Shown here in pieces: positions 33,637-44,364 of a stretch of 64,000 nt of DNA. Both the position numbers and the translations under genes were made by a program. The stretch is from Atherinomorus stipes. Its lineage: Eukaryota > Chordata > Actinopteri > Atheriniformes > Atherinidae. Every line of letters begins with the position of its first letter. Position 1 is the first letter of the stretch. The stretch covers positions 41,055-105,054 of the forward strand of contig JALJCO010012689.1 of NCBI GenBank assembly GCA_023101725.1, in the 5' to 3' direction. The notes under the pieces were generated by a model, which saw only the letters and a program-made list of their open reading frames with translations, made no database searches and had not been told where the DNA came from.

Positions 33637-34645
33637 AAACAAAAAGTCAGTTAGTCTTGTTCTTTAGGGTGATGGTTGCTGGAGGAATGAATTCCTGTCT
33701 CTCCGTCTACAGCGAACTTGCGCAGCCTCCCACTGAACACACTCTGTTGATTCTTCACCGTGTTGTGGAGAGGATGGGAAGTGTCCTCCATCATCTTCAT
33801 CAGCTTGTGAAGCATTCTTTTGAACGATCAGCTCCAGCGGCTCCAGAGTTATCCCCAGCACAGAACCAGCTTTCTTGATCAGCTTGTTTAGTTTCTTCAA
33901 GTCTCTGGTTTGTGCTGCTGCCCCAGCAGATGGCTGCAAAGCTAATTGCACTTTCTACCACAGACTTATAGAAGATCTGCAACATCTTTTTGCAGACATT
34001 AAATGATTTTAGCTTCCTTAAGAAGTAAAGTCTGCTCAGACTTTTTGTAGATGTAGTCACAGTTGCATTTCCAATCGAGTCTGTGGTCCAGCTGAACTCC
34101 AAGGTATTTGTGTTCTCCCCACCTCCACCTCCTCTTCCAGGATGTAGACAGGACTATGCTGCTTATTCTTGCTCCTCCTGAAGTCAACAATCATCTCTTT
34201 AGTCTTGCTGGTATTTAAGATGAGCTGATTGTTACTGCACCATTTCACAAACTGATTGACAAGTTCCCTGTATTCGGCTTCTTGTCCATCACTAATACAC
34301 CCCACAACAGCAGAGTCATCAGAATATTTCTGCAGATGACAGGACTCAGAGTTATACTGGAAGTCTGAGGTGTACAGTGTAAAGAGGAATGGTGAGAGTA
34401 CAGTCCCTTGTGGTGCTCCAGTGCTGCTGACCACCATCTCAGACACACAACCTTTCAGTCTCACAAACTGTGGTCTGTTTGTGAGGTAGTCGTAAATCCA
34501 GGTGGTTGTGGAGGGATCCACCTGGAAGTTATGGAGCTTCTGACATAGCAAAGCAGGCTGAATAGTATTAAATGCACTTGAAAAATGAGGGTTTGTATGT
34601 TATTGTGTTTGTACTGAGTTTAGATGGGACAATATGAATTTTGAA
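33352..34645. repeat. inverted repeat flanking a LINE
   Basis: About 60 bases at 33352-33411 reappear inverted at about 34586-34645; the central 41 bases (CCATCTAAGCTCAGTAAAAA and on, versus TTTTTGTACTGAGTTTAGATGG-like on the other side) differ at about four positions. The Rex1-like LINE lies between, its 5' edge touching the right arm. Confidence 0.65.
33539..34582 (-). pseudogene. Rex1-like LINE, 5'-truncated and frameshifted
   Basis: Minus-strand frame 34057-34551 carries reverse-transcriptase landmarks GAPQGTVLSP and YSDD, then LNTSKTKEMIVDFRRSK. The rest of ORF2 is spread over three other minus-strand frames (33999-34190, 33800-34102, 33664-33951), so several frameshifts have broken it. 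The 3' end reads GAATTTCCCTTCGGGGATGA-ATAAAGTA followed by (ATTTC)n at 33539-33560, the tail style of fish Rex1/Babar elements. The finger domain and all upstream sequence are missing. Confidence 0.78.
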
Positions 34646-34711
34646 TTATATGTATTTTTTTGATAATAGACAACTGTTTTATTAAATATCCACAACGGAA
34701 CTTGAAAAGTT

Positions 34712-35262
34712 CATTTGCAAAAACAGTTAACCACCATTTTAAAAAAACAGAGTTAACTGCTTCTGCAAATAAACGCTTCATTTACTTTTTGAATATTTTC
34801 ACCAAATCACACTCACATGAAGTGGAGGGTTTTCGTGATGTTAAAGCAGAACTCAGTAACTTCAGCTCGGGGCTCCCCCTAGTGGCGTCCTTTCACTGTC
34901 TAAAAGTTCAACCCCCCCTACACCCCCACAGCACACAGACGGCTTCTCTACCTGTCTTTCCTCTATTTTGATCCCTGGATATATTTCTAAGCATTTACTA
35001 GCTTGTTGATGCTACTTTGCTGCGTTGGTAGCAGCACCACGTCTCCCTCTGGGGGGGGACACATTGAATCGCTCCGTAAACTTTGTTTAGCCCCACGGGG
35101 ATTCCGAAAAGCATTTATTGAGGTAAAAAAGTTACTGAGTTTCCCCTTTAAATGAAGATACGTTTGTACCCGACAGTGACGAAAAGCAGTTAACCACCAT
35201 TTAGAAAAAATGCAGTTAACTGTTTTTGTAAATGAACTCTTCACTTTTAGACCTAAAAAATA
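34712..35262. repeat. direct repeats around a TTAA MITE
   Basis: A segment of about 70 bases at 34712-34790 (CAGTTAACCACCATTTT, GAGTTAACTG) recurs in the same orientation at about 35190-35262. A TTAA element lies between the copies. Confidence 0.6.
34841..35151. mobile_element. TTAA-ended MITE, ACTCAGTAAC family
   Basis: Ends TTAAAGCAGAACTCAGTAAC and reversed TTAAAGGGGAAACTCAGTAAC. 311 bases, non-coding, with C-run and G-run stretches inside. Confidence 0.7.
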
Positions 35263-36397
35263 TGCGTTTCTGACTCGACATTATGTGCATTTTTCAGCCA
35301 TCACTGCCCAGCAGCATCAGAAATTGCACTATGTAATCTTTGTGTCTGGCCGAGACATTGCAGCCGACTATTGGTTGTGCACCGCGTCACTTACTGGCAA
35401 ACGGATATGAACCAGAATTTTTGTAAATTTAATAAATCATTTCTAAATGTTTTTTCATCTATTTTCTGTGTACTTTAGTATTTGTGATTGTTATTTAATA
35501 CTTTGTTCCTTCTGGGTTCATATGACGGAATTTAATTGGTTGTGGGGAATCAGCTACTCTTTTTAAGACGGCTTCTGACAAATCAGAAATGTTTGCCTGA
35601 TGAAGGTCTAGTACCGTAACATGACAATAAATTCCTGTGTGTAAGTTGGACAGTGTGCAGGAGACTTTCTGTCGATGTTACTGTATAATCTAACATGGTC
35701 TCCATCCATACGGTGTAAATAACATGCCGCTGCACTTAGAGAACCCTATTTCATGAGTCAGATGCGGAAAGTTATCAGCTTCTCACTGTTTTCTTAATTT
35801 CCATTCGCATTTTGTTTATGGTGTGTCATTGTTAAAGGCGTTATAGAAGATGTTTCTTTCAACAATTTGTGCAATATTCAATGAAATTGGGTTCACTACC
35901 TCATATGCTATGATTATTTAAAAGCTTTAAATAAATAAATATTATTACACATCAGCTGTGAAAGTAATGGGGCTGAAAAAACATCCAACAATCATCTCTG
36001 CATTCCTTAACTTTTGCATTTGTCTATTGGCCCGTCAATCACTCTTACTACCGTAATAAGAGTGATTGACAGTCCATTCAACGGGTAATAGGCGAGACTG
36101 ATCAATAAGAGTGATTGATCGGCGAGAGTAATACTACATTCCGGAAGCGGCGCACTCTTGTCTGATGTTTACAGCAGTTAGCTAACATCATTCTGCTAGC
36201 AGTTAGCAAAATTCAGACAACATCTGTTTTACTTGCGTTTGTGACATGATGGGAGAATCTGTAGTTGCTGTCTGCTAAACATCGGAGTGGCTCATCCACG
36301 TTATTCTGTGGCAACTTTCTCACGGCTGTGATATCCTCATAGAAAATATTCCAATTTACACCTTATTTTTGTAAATATGGCCTATTTTGTAGTTTTT
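35263..36397. other. intergenic DNA with one strong hairpin
   Basis: No gene recognised. At 36034-36070 GTCAATCACTCTTA is followed, after a 9-base loop, by its exact reverse complement; a third, partial copy (AATAAGAGTGATTGAT) follows at about 36103-36119. Confidence 0.45.
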
Positions 36398-36953
36398 CTC
36401 ATTAAAAAAATGGGAGTTTATGAAAAAAAAGAGCATAAAAACATCAAAATATATAAAGATAATGAAAAATTTTACATTTATGGTTAGGTCTGAAATTGTT
36501 TAAAGGACCTGGTGAAAAAAGTTTCAATAATTGGATTTTATGGCAATTTTACGAAGGGTATGTTTCGGTACCCCTAGGTGAAAGAGTGTCGGTTTTTCCA
36601 ATAAATGCTCATAGCTCTGAAAGTAAATGCCTCAAAATCAATGTTCCTATATATAATTGACCTACCCAAGACTGTAATAACCTGATACCAAATATTTAAG
36701 TTTGAACCTTTTTTTTTTTTAATTATTATTTGTGTTTTTCTCATTCAAATAATTTTTTTTTTACAAAAAGGCCATAAAAACATATAATTTTGTATAATAT
36801 TATGATAAACTTTGCATTTATGGTTAGATCTGAAGCTGTTTAAAATATATGATGTGAAAAAAGTAAAAGAAAAATCTGTATGTGCCATTTTGAAAACACT
36901 TTAATGAAGGGTACCGTTTCGGTACCTTAGGTGAAGGAGTGTCGTTTTTTTTA
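36398..36953. repeat. diverged tandem duplication, unit about 345 bases
   Basis: 36398-36600 and 36739-36953 match in the same order: GCATAAAAACAT / GCCATAAAAACAT, CATTTATGGTTAG.TCTGAA, GAAGGGTA, TTTCGGTACC, TAGGTGAA.GAGTGTCG. No coding frame. Confidence 0.6.
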
Positions 36954-37054
36954 AAAGGTGCCCTAAGGGTTAATATTTCTGCTCTCAGGACATTTAGAGA
37001 AGGTGATACAGCTGTTTTATGATATATTAAATAATATTCCTTGTAGAATTCATG

Positions 37055-37199
37055 AAATGAATGAATGAATGAAATTTATTTATAAAGCACTTTTCATACA
37101 AATGTAGCACAAAGTGCTTTACATATTAAAAACAACATTTCAGTAAAAAGACAAAATGACGAACAATTACACAGGTCCCCCCCCCCTCCCCCCCCCCCC

Positions 37200-37248
<49 letters not shown>

Positions 37249-37820
37249 CTGGCTTGGCACTGCTGTGAGGAAACGATATCATCCATGTTTCCAGCAAAAA
37301 TCTCCCGGGTAAACCATCTCTGTAATTTGTACGGACATCCTGCCAACTTTTAACTAATTATATAGCGTGTCGGCATCAGCAGGCGCAGGACCCGAGCCGA
37401 TCTGGTAACCTGAGCACATCTGTACCTACAGTCTGCAAGTCAGCATTTTATAGAGGGGCCTGACCATGCAACACCCAAAAAGGTAGAGCTGAGATTTTAG
37501 GGTCAATCTGAAATTTGACTGGAAGTCAGTGCAGACTAAATAAAAAGGGGTGAGCTGGTCGGCATGCTCCTGGCGACAGAAATGTGTATGATCTGAAGTG
37601 TGTTGAGGGTCGTCTCTTTGAAGCAAGTAAAAGCAGAATTGCAAAAATCAATGGGAGATGAGAAGAAAGTGTGAATGAGCATTTCAAGATCAGACTTCCT
37701 CACTTTACAGATATTTCTCAGATGATAAAAACACTTTTTGGTTAGCTGTCGGGAGTGACCCTGATCAAACACAACCCAAGGTTTCTGAGGCTGGTTTCAA
37801 CAGACGGGCCCAGAACACCG
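37055..37820 (-). pseudogene. L2-type LINE, 3' fragment
   Basis: Minus-strand frame 37536-37772 contains FYHLRNICKVRKSDLEMLIH and the following DFCNSAFTC/LQIIHISVAR region, equivalent to the L2 ORF2 thumb. The 3' UTR (CAAAGTGCTTTACATATT reversed) ends in a (TTCA)n tail at 37055-37075. Truncated and frameshifted. Confidence 0.7.
37177..37247. repeat. poly-C run plus (CA)n microsatellite
   Basis: C-rich run 37177-37202 directly followed by about 22 CA units. Lies inside the L2 3' UTR; frames reading His-Thr repeats here are artefacts. Confidence 0.9.
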
Positions 37821-37985
37821 AGGTGAGCTTTAATCAGAGAGCAACGATCAGAGTTTCTGGATATTTAAAAGTATAAATATTTTCAAAGCACATGCTTCTA
37901 ATGAATAGCGTAAGGTGGTTTTGGTTACACACATTTTCCTGATACCCTCCGGGGTGGACATGAGGACTCTTTCTTTTCATTTAAA

Positions 37986-38159
37986 ATGCAAGAGGAAGCA
38001 GGAAGTGATGCTACAATTTGGGATGGATGGTCAGAAATGGAGCCCTCAGAAGATGATATGAAACAAGAAATGGAAAACAAGAGGAGGCTGAGAGCTCAGA
38101 GAAGGATAATGACGGATGTAATGAGGAAAATTAAACCCAGCGTGGGTCATTTGGATTAG
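37986..38159 (+). CDS. unassigned small ORF or terminal exon
   Basis: A 57-codon frame from ATG 37986 to TAG 38157-38159. The same frame is open upstream back to a stop at 37911-37913, so about 81 codons are stop-free. The residues look protein-like rather than random: an acidic, tryptophan-containing half (ATIWDGWSEMEPSEDD) followed by a basic, probably helical half (ENKRRLRAQRRIMTDVMRK). A pyrimidine-rich tract (CTCTTTCTTTTCATTT) before AG dinucleotides at about 37991-38001 could be a splice acceptor, making this the last exon of a gene whose earlier exons I cannot see. AATAAA follows at 38215-38220, 56 bases after the stop, with G/T-rich sequence after it. I do not recognise the family and give no function. 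Confidence 0.42.
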   Translation: MQEEAGSDATIWDGWSEMEPSEDDMKQEMENKRRLRAQRRIMTDVMRKIKPSVGHLD

Positions 38160-39035
38160 TAACACGTAAGGTTAATGTATTTGTGGGAGTTTTTGGCTCT
38201 GAAGGACTTTGTCTAATAAAGTTATGCTTTGTGCACATAGACACACAATTATATGAATTATTATATTGATAACACATGGAAGTTTCTACTATCTAGAAAT
38301 ATATACATCATTAATATAAACATTTTTGTCGTAATACATGTAGGATTTGTCTGGAATTGCCTTGCTAATATAAGCAAGGCCTCATTCATGCACATAAATA
38401 CCATCAGCACATGTAAAGTTCTAATAAACTGGATGTTCTTTATCCTGGAGAATTCATGATTATCACAAAGAAATTATTGATCGTGAATCAACATTTTTCA
38501 CTTTATTTCATCTAAAATGAGCCACCATGAAATGAGCGCCATCATCTCTAAATTTTGATCCTGCTCATTTTCCTTTTCTTTATGGGGGACTTTTAAATCT
38601 TTCTGATTGTGCAAAGAGCCGAGTTCAGTGACAATAATGTTGAAAACTGTTTCTGAGCTACTGCAGCCAGCACACAAATAATCGAGTCTGTGTTTAGTTT
38701 GGAGCTGCCCGAAGGTTTGAAGATCACGGTCATTACGTGGTGGTTCTCAGCCTCATTCCTTGCATACAGAGATTTTCCTGGATTATCTGGATATTTCAAT
38801 TATATCATTACTGTTATGCAACATCCCAACTTTGTTCCGAACTGGTTGATGATCAGAAAAATATGCAAGGACACATGCCTCGATCCTGCAAGAACCTGAA
38901 ACTCATTCTCTTTAAAGCAGAAAGCTCAAATAGAGAAGATTATTATGCATTCCTCTAAATGTTTGTTTTTGTATCCCACAGTTGTAAATATGAAGCTACA
39001 GTTAGGAGCTGGAGAGGAGGAAGGGCTTTGGATGG
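38160..39035. other. intergenic DNA with a repeat fragment
   Basis: 38215-38220 is the AATAAA discussed with the preceding frame. 38700-38880 (ATCACGGTCATTACGTGGTG, GCAACATCCCAACTTTGTTC) is a piece of a known style of fish interspersed repeat; the short frames over it are spurious. Confidence 0.4.
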
Positions 39036-39043
39036 TATAAAAG
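39036..39043 (+). promoter_or_regulatory. candidate TATA box
   Basis: TATAAAAG in a G/C-flanked context (GGATGG before, CAGCAGACAC after), the classic arrangement of a vertebrate TATA box. It would place a start site near 39066. The next ATG with a sizeable frame is at 39139. No known transposon end overlaps it. Confidence 0.4.
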
Positions 39044-39138
39044 CAGCAGACACAAAAGCAAGTGTCAAACAAGCAGCTCGCCGTGGGTGTAAGCTTTGAA
39101 AGCAAAGTCCTGAAAGCTAGAGCGAAACCTAGCTTAAA

Positions 39139-39351
39139 ATGATATGTGGGATACACTGCTGTCAGCGAGGTGCACCCAACCAAAACCCCAACCTTGCTTT
39201 ACTTGTTCGTGAGAATGATTCAAATTCGTCAACAGTCATTAAAAGATGCAGTCAGCAACAGAAAACATCATGTCTTCAGGTTGATCTCCGAGAACTGTTA
39301 CTATTCAAGTGTAAATTAGACACGGTGCACTTTGAAGCATTAAGAGCATAA
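39139..39351 (+). CDS. unassigned 70-codon ORF behind a TATA box
   Basis: Single open frame, MICGIHCCQRGAP at the start and cysteine residues later (KRCSQQQKTSC, FKCK). No signal peptide or transmembrane segment is evident. A TATAAAAG lies 96 bases upstream of the ATG and AATAAA lies at 39444-39449, 93 bases after the stop, so all parts of a compact single-exon unit are present within about 420 bases. An alternative is that the TATA box serves an untranslated first exon ending at the GTAAGC near 39090. Codon use is not convincing; treat as a candidate only. Confidence 0.27.
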   Translation: MICGIHCCQRGAPNQNPNLALLVRENDSNSSTVIKRCSQQQKTSCLQVDLRELLLFKCKLDTVHFEALRA

Positions 39352-39914
39352 ACATCAAACCCTCCAATATTACATCAAATTTTAAACAAAGGCAGGTTGA
39401 TCGTGGGGTGAAGTCTGAACCCTTTCATGCACACAATGTAAGAAATAAAGACTGAGGTTTGCATGAAACATTTACACGCACGGTCTGTGTGAGTGCATTA
39501 ATGTGAACAGAATGGAAAATGCCCTTTACATGACAAATGTTATTCTAGGACTTTGAAAAAGTTAATCTGTAACAACTGGGAAATGCTACTTTTTCAACAG
39601 GTAAACATTCCTGCTTTACAGCCTAACAAAATAAGTACAAATGTTGTGCACTTTGCTTGAAATTACTACATTATGGCTGCGTTAGGGCACATAAATGATC
39701 CATAATTACATATTTGTTGCAATTTGGCAATGTGTTTCAGCAGGTTGGATCTAATTCAGGTTTACTTTTTAAAATTCCTCTTTTGCACAGTTCCTAATAA
39801 GACATTACTTTACTAGTTCCTGGATGATGTGGGCTGCTAGTCTTTGATTTTTACTTTTCTTTTAGGAGGTACAGAAACATATCCTGATTCTGCTTCTTCT
39901 GTAGTAATCTCAAA
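39352..39914. other. AT-rich DNA, no gene recognised
   Basis: Only the AATAAA at 39444-39449 is of note. Confidence 0.45.
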
Positions 39915-40085
39915 TGTCAAGTCAAGTCAAATTTATTTATAGAGCACATTTGAAAACAACCTCAGTTGACCAAAGTGCTGTACAGAATAAAAGAATAAAT
40001 CAGAAATAAAAGCAGAATAAAAAACACAATCACATAAAGAGATAAAACCAAAAATACCAAAAAAATCTAAAAATATAAATATAGA
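39915..40085 (-). repeat. L2-like LINE/SINE 3' tail
   Basis: (TCAAG)n at the edge, then ATTTATTTATAGAGCACATTT and CAAAGTGCTGTACAGAATAA, the inverted 3' end shared by fish L2 elements. No coding part is left. Confidence 0.6.
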
Positions 40086-40804
40086 TAAATGTCTCAGCTT
40101 TCTGTCGGGACAGAGATCACACATACAGGCCCTGTAGTTTTGATGATATACTTAATTCATTATGGGTTTGCAACTCTGGTCAGGAGGCAAAAACACAGGA
40201 CAAGTCAAGAAGAGGTTAAAGGAACATTGTGTAACATTTTCTGTTGTTTTGTGGCCAAAATCCATGTCTGCATTTATATATGTCTTATCATTGGTGTATT
40301 CTTACCTTCACTAATAATCTGACACATTGTCGTAAGTGAAGACATTTAGATTTGTTTATAACAGGTAAGCCAGTAGGGAAGCACCATGACAGTCTGCCAT
40401 CTTGAAACTACAGCTGCCGGTAAGGGACAAATAGCACCAATGTGAAATAAGAATGTATTTTCCCTGCAAGTCAACACAATGATTGGTGTGGGTTATTTCC
40501 CCTAAGGGTTGGATCTATCAAAGGTTTGCGTGTATAAAAAGCGTGAGTAATCACATTGCACATGCAGAAAAATGTGCAAACTGATCGACTAACAGTGTGC
40601 AAGAAGTGGCTGCGCCTTTCAAAGGTCTTAAATAGCGCATCCTGTCCAGATTGTACATCTGCTGCGATGAATATGCAATACGGCAAGTATACCCAACTGC
40701 AGCCACAGACCCAGAGGTGTGTCATGAAAATGGGCGTGGTTTGCAGTGAAAATGGGCGTGTTTTTTACTAACGTGGGCGGGTGGTCATTAGGGTTATGGG
40801 AGGG

Positions 40805-40823
40805 GTTGGGGTTAGGGTTAGGT
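40805..40823 (+). repeat. short telomere-like run
   Basis: TTGGGGTTAGGGTTAGG: two to three TTAGGG-type units embedded in a G-rich stretch with repeated TGGGCGTG motifs. Confidence 0.7.
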
Positions 40824-41382
40824 TCCACTCACTCCAGCGGTGGGCGTGATTTGTAAAGGGGTAAAGGGGTTTGTACTGGCTCCAGCTGCAGCTAGGTGCT
40901 ACTCCAATATGGGGCGATTATTGTGCGTGTTGGGAGGAGAAAATGTAAATATAAAAATTTAGCACTCACAAAGCAATTTATGAGCCATGAGATGGATTTC
41001 GTGGCTGTTTTTTGTGTATTTTTGAGCACATCTGAAAAGTAGGTGCAAACAGCAGCTTTGCACACAAAAGGCTTCAGCCTCTGAGGGGGACGACAATGCG
41101 GATACCTCTGATTCAGACCATCTTCAAGGCTGCAGAGACTTTCATTTGTTCTGCAACCCCTGATCCATGTCCTCATAAAATGGCACTTCTGAGACTGCAC
41201 GGATACCTGTTGTATTACTTAAATTTTCATAATCATCATACTTATTTTAAATTATATTTTCATTTCCCTCTTCCACTAATATCTCTATCTTCATAGGGTC
41301 CTATTCCTTTCGTCTCTCGCAATTCGCCATGTTGCAAACCTCGAAACACGCAAAACCCTCATTCATCCAATGCATTCGCACC

Positions 41383-41835
41383 AAAGACTGTAAAAAAATA
41401 TGGACGTAGTATCCGGTCACTTGTGAATAGGGGAAAGTAGTAATCAGTTGGGCGTGTCTCACCATCGCCATCTTGCCGTATTACATGTGTCGTCACTCCA
41501 GGAAAATACTAAAATGGGCAAGCGCTGCCTGGGGGCAAATCATTGACAGCCAACGTACTTTGTGCTAAACACCCCTAATTATATGTGAATTCAAAATGAA
41601 ATAACATCTAAACGGATGAGTTATTTAAAAAAAATTCACCCTCACAGCTGACATGAAGGTAAACTTGACCTATTAAACCTAAAATGTTTTTTTGAACCAG
41701 GCTGTAAACATGTTTATCTCTGCTGTGAAGTTGGTCTTTTTAACATGGGAGTCTATGGGGATTTGCTTTGTTTTGCAGCCAGCCCCTAGTGGATGAAGAA
41801 AGAACTACAATTATTAAACTAAACGTCCGGTCTTC
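41383..41835. mobile_element. teleost MITE, nested
   Basis: AAAGACTGTAAAAAAATATGG at the left, then ATTGACAGCCAACGTAC and AACATGGGAGTCTATGGGG. It is the most complete copy of the family seen in pieces at 3190-3715 and 4400-4590. Confidence 0.65.
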
Positions 41836-42414
41836 ACATTTTTCCAGTGGAGTTTGCCACTTGGTTCGCACCTGCTGTCTTTAGCATCTTCAATGTCAGT
41901 AAATCACCCACAAAACTGTGGTTCAGCCCTGCCTGAAAAATTCTGGATTGCAAGGGCAATTTACTACAGCACACGCAAATTTGGATCTTAGTATCCGGCC
42001 CTTGTTTGAAAAATCATTTACTAATTAATGTATCTCCAGACAAGTAAACCGCACTGCCTAAATTAGCCTAAAGCTAGCTTTTTAAAATTTTGTTTTGTTA
42101 GTGTTGCTCATTATTGTAACTGCTAAACTTTTTTTTATTCTTTTAATTTTGACATGTCAAAATCATCACACACTAATGATGTAATGCAGTTTGCAATATT
42201 TATGAACTCATAAACCTCTTCACTTGAGTTAATACTCCCTGTAGTATCCGATGACATGGTTTAATCAGCATTGTTAAGGCTTTTTGATACACAGCAGCTA
42301 CCATTGTTGGAATAGGAGCTTAAAAAATTGAGATACAAGAGTGGATTATTCATTCTAATTCAATACACAATTTCAACAATAGATAGGAGTAATTCTTACA
42401 CAATGTCCCTTTAA

Positions 42415-43571
42415 CTAAATAGCGTACTCCATGGAAACGTTTTTTGAACTAAAACAGCTACCGGAGCTAGTTTCCCTGAATGGTGTGCAGCTGAAGTTCC
42501 CTCCCATCCCAGTCTCACCAGATATTGTGAAATAAGACCATCTGTCCTCATGTCCAAAATGTAGTAAAATTGTGAAAAGACAAAGTTTTGGATTTTTGGA
42601 TAGTCCTACATCACATAATGGTAACTCCAAGAAATGAGTACCAAATAACAGCATACAATTTTATAAACTTGTATTTTCTAATTCAACCTTTAATTGGTAA
42701 AGTCCAGCAAAACTTTACTTATGCAGAGTAGAAGTAGAAAAGACCCAGCCATCTCTAACCTAATGGCCATTTCTGTCCTGGTCAAGTGGGGCAGCTGCTG
42801 ACATCAGTAAGACTATTTTATGAGCATCAGTACATCATGACAGGAATGGAAACATCATCAGCAGTGCAACAACAAATCAATCGCAGCGGAGAAGTGAGGA
42901 AGGAAAATGTTATTTTCAAGCCTTTATTGTAAAACTGATGCATATTTTCCCTTGGAACACATACATATTTCATGATCTGTCATGAGATTGCATTTCAGAG
43001 TGAGGTTGTTTGTTACTGACACAATGAGACTGTGTGTGGTGTGCTTTTTAGACAAGAGGAAATTTAATAGAGCACCAGATGGGATGTAGAAGCTGGCTGA
43101 AGTGCGTAAGATTGATGGCAGATAGCTGTTTACTCTGTGCAAATCTCTTAACATCCATTGGCATCAGGCTGCCAGGACACCGGTATCTGTGGACCTGAGT
43201 GTTACAAAGAGCTGTGATATGGCTTGACAGAGATGGGAAGTGAAAGCATTTTTATTCTAATTTAATAGCTCACCTTTCATTTTTAGTTTCCCTCCCTCTC
43301 CCACTCTGATGTCTTTGCCAGGCGCTGTCATATAAAGCTTACTTTTGTTACTCACTTTGTAATATAACTAATAGCCCATTAGCTGGGGATAAGTTTCCGC
43401 CTTTGGTCCTGATTTATACTCCATTAGTCAACAAAAACCTCTAGTTTTGTTATAGTCGTGTGATATGTGATAGCAAACCTCACAATACTACAAAAGCAAT
43501 AGCAACTGTTAGCTAATGGTGCAAACTCAGAAGCCCACAGATTCAGATTAGTGGCTCACTGCTCATCTTAG
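42415..43571. other. intergenic DNA, no gene recognised
   Basis: No complete element or supported gene found. Confidence 0.45.
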
Positions 43572-44332
43572 TAAAGCCCGGCATACACTGGCCGATTTTT
43601 GGCCGTTTTTGAGCCGATTTTCCAGTCGTGACAATTTTGGCGACCGGGCCGACTCTTGGCCAAGTCGTGTGTTGTGCAGTATACGAGGGGGTCACGAGAG
43701 GCAATCGGTACCTCACGACGAGCTCCCGATCAGAAATTTTGGGTCGTAAGAAAATCAAACCTGTTTGATATTTTGGTCGTGGCTCGTGAGTGAATCGCAT
43801 GTTGAAGCGGAGCCACGACCAGACTGAGAACTCTTTCCTCAGAGATTTTCACATTTTGCATGCGCAAAACAAAAACTGAAGTAAACCAAAGGCAGCGTGG
43901 CGACCCGGCGTGTCATTTGGACGGAGTTCTCGTTGGAGAACCGACAGACTGTGCAGCCCACGTTTGATCAGCCAATTCCTCGTTCACATACGTTGTCGCC
44001 TTTTTTCTTATGTAAATTCTTCTCAAAGAAGAGCACAAATCGCCAAGGCAGCACATTTTTTTCGTGATAGCATACTGTTGCTGTTGTTGTTGTCGTCGTC
44101 TTCTTACAGTACTAGCCTTCCTCTACTGCGTTGCATGTCAGGATTATTCAAGACCCCGACCTGTCTTTGAGGATGTACAGTGTGAGTAGTCAGCTCGCAT
44201 CTGAGCATCGGTTCGTACAGTATGAGGACAGACATCGCAAGCTGTGAACTTTTGAACTCTGCGACTGATTTGCAATTTGAGTTTGGGCTGCGAGCAATGA
44301 TTGAAAATATTGCACAGTGCATCCCAGGCTTA
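43572..44332. mobile_element. hAT-like MITE with GCCCGGCATACACTG ends
   Basis: TAAAGCCCGGCATACACTG on the left and, reversed, TAAGCCTGGGATGCACTG on the right. CpG-rich interior with repeated CGTGAC/GTCGTG motifs. No transposase. Confidence 0.6.
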
Positions 44333-44364
44333 ATGGACAGCATTTCTCCCGGTGCCCTTTTTCA

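Larger units (their letters stand above)
40216..42414. mobile_element. TTAA-ended element, ACAATGT(T/C)CC ends, 2.2 kb
   Basis: Ends TTAAAGGAACATTGTGTAAC and reversed TTAAAGGGACATTGTGTAAG, 18 of 20 identical, TTAA on both edges. The interior has no transposase and carries another MITE at 41383-41835. The pairing could be fortuitous between two separate elements, but the end match and orientation favour one. Confidence 0.55.
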
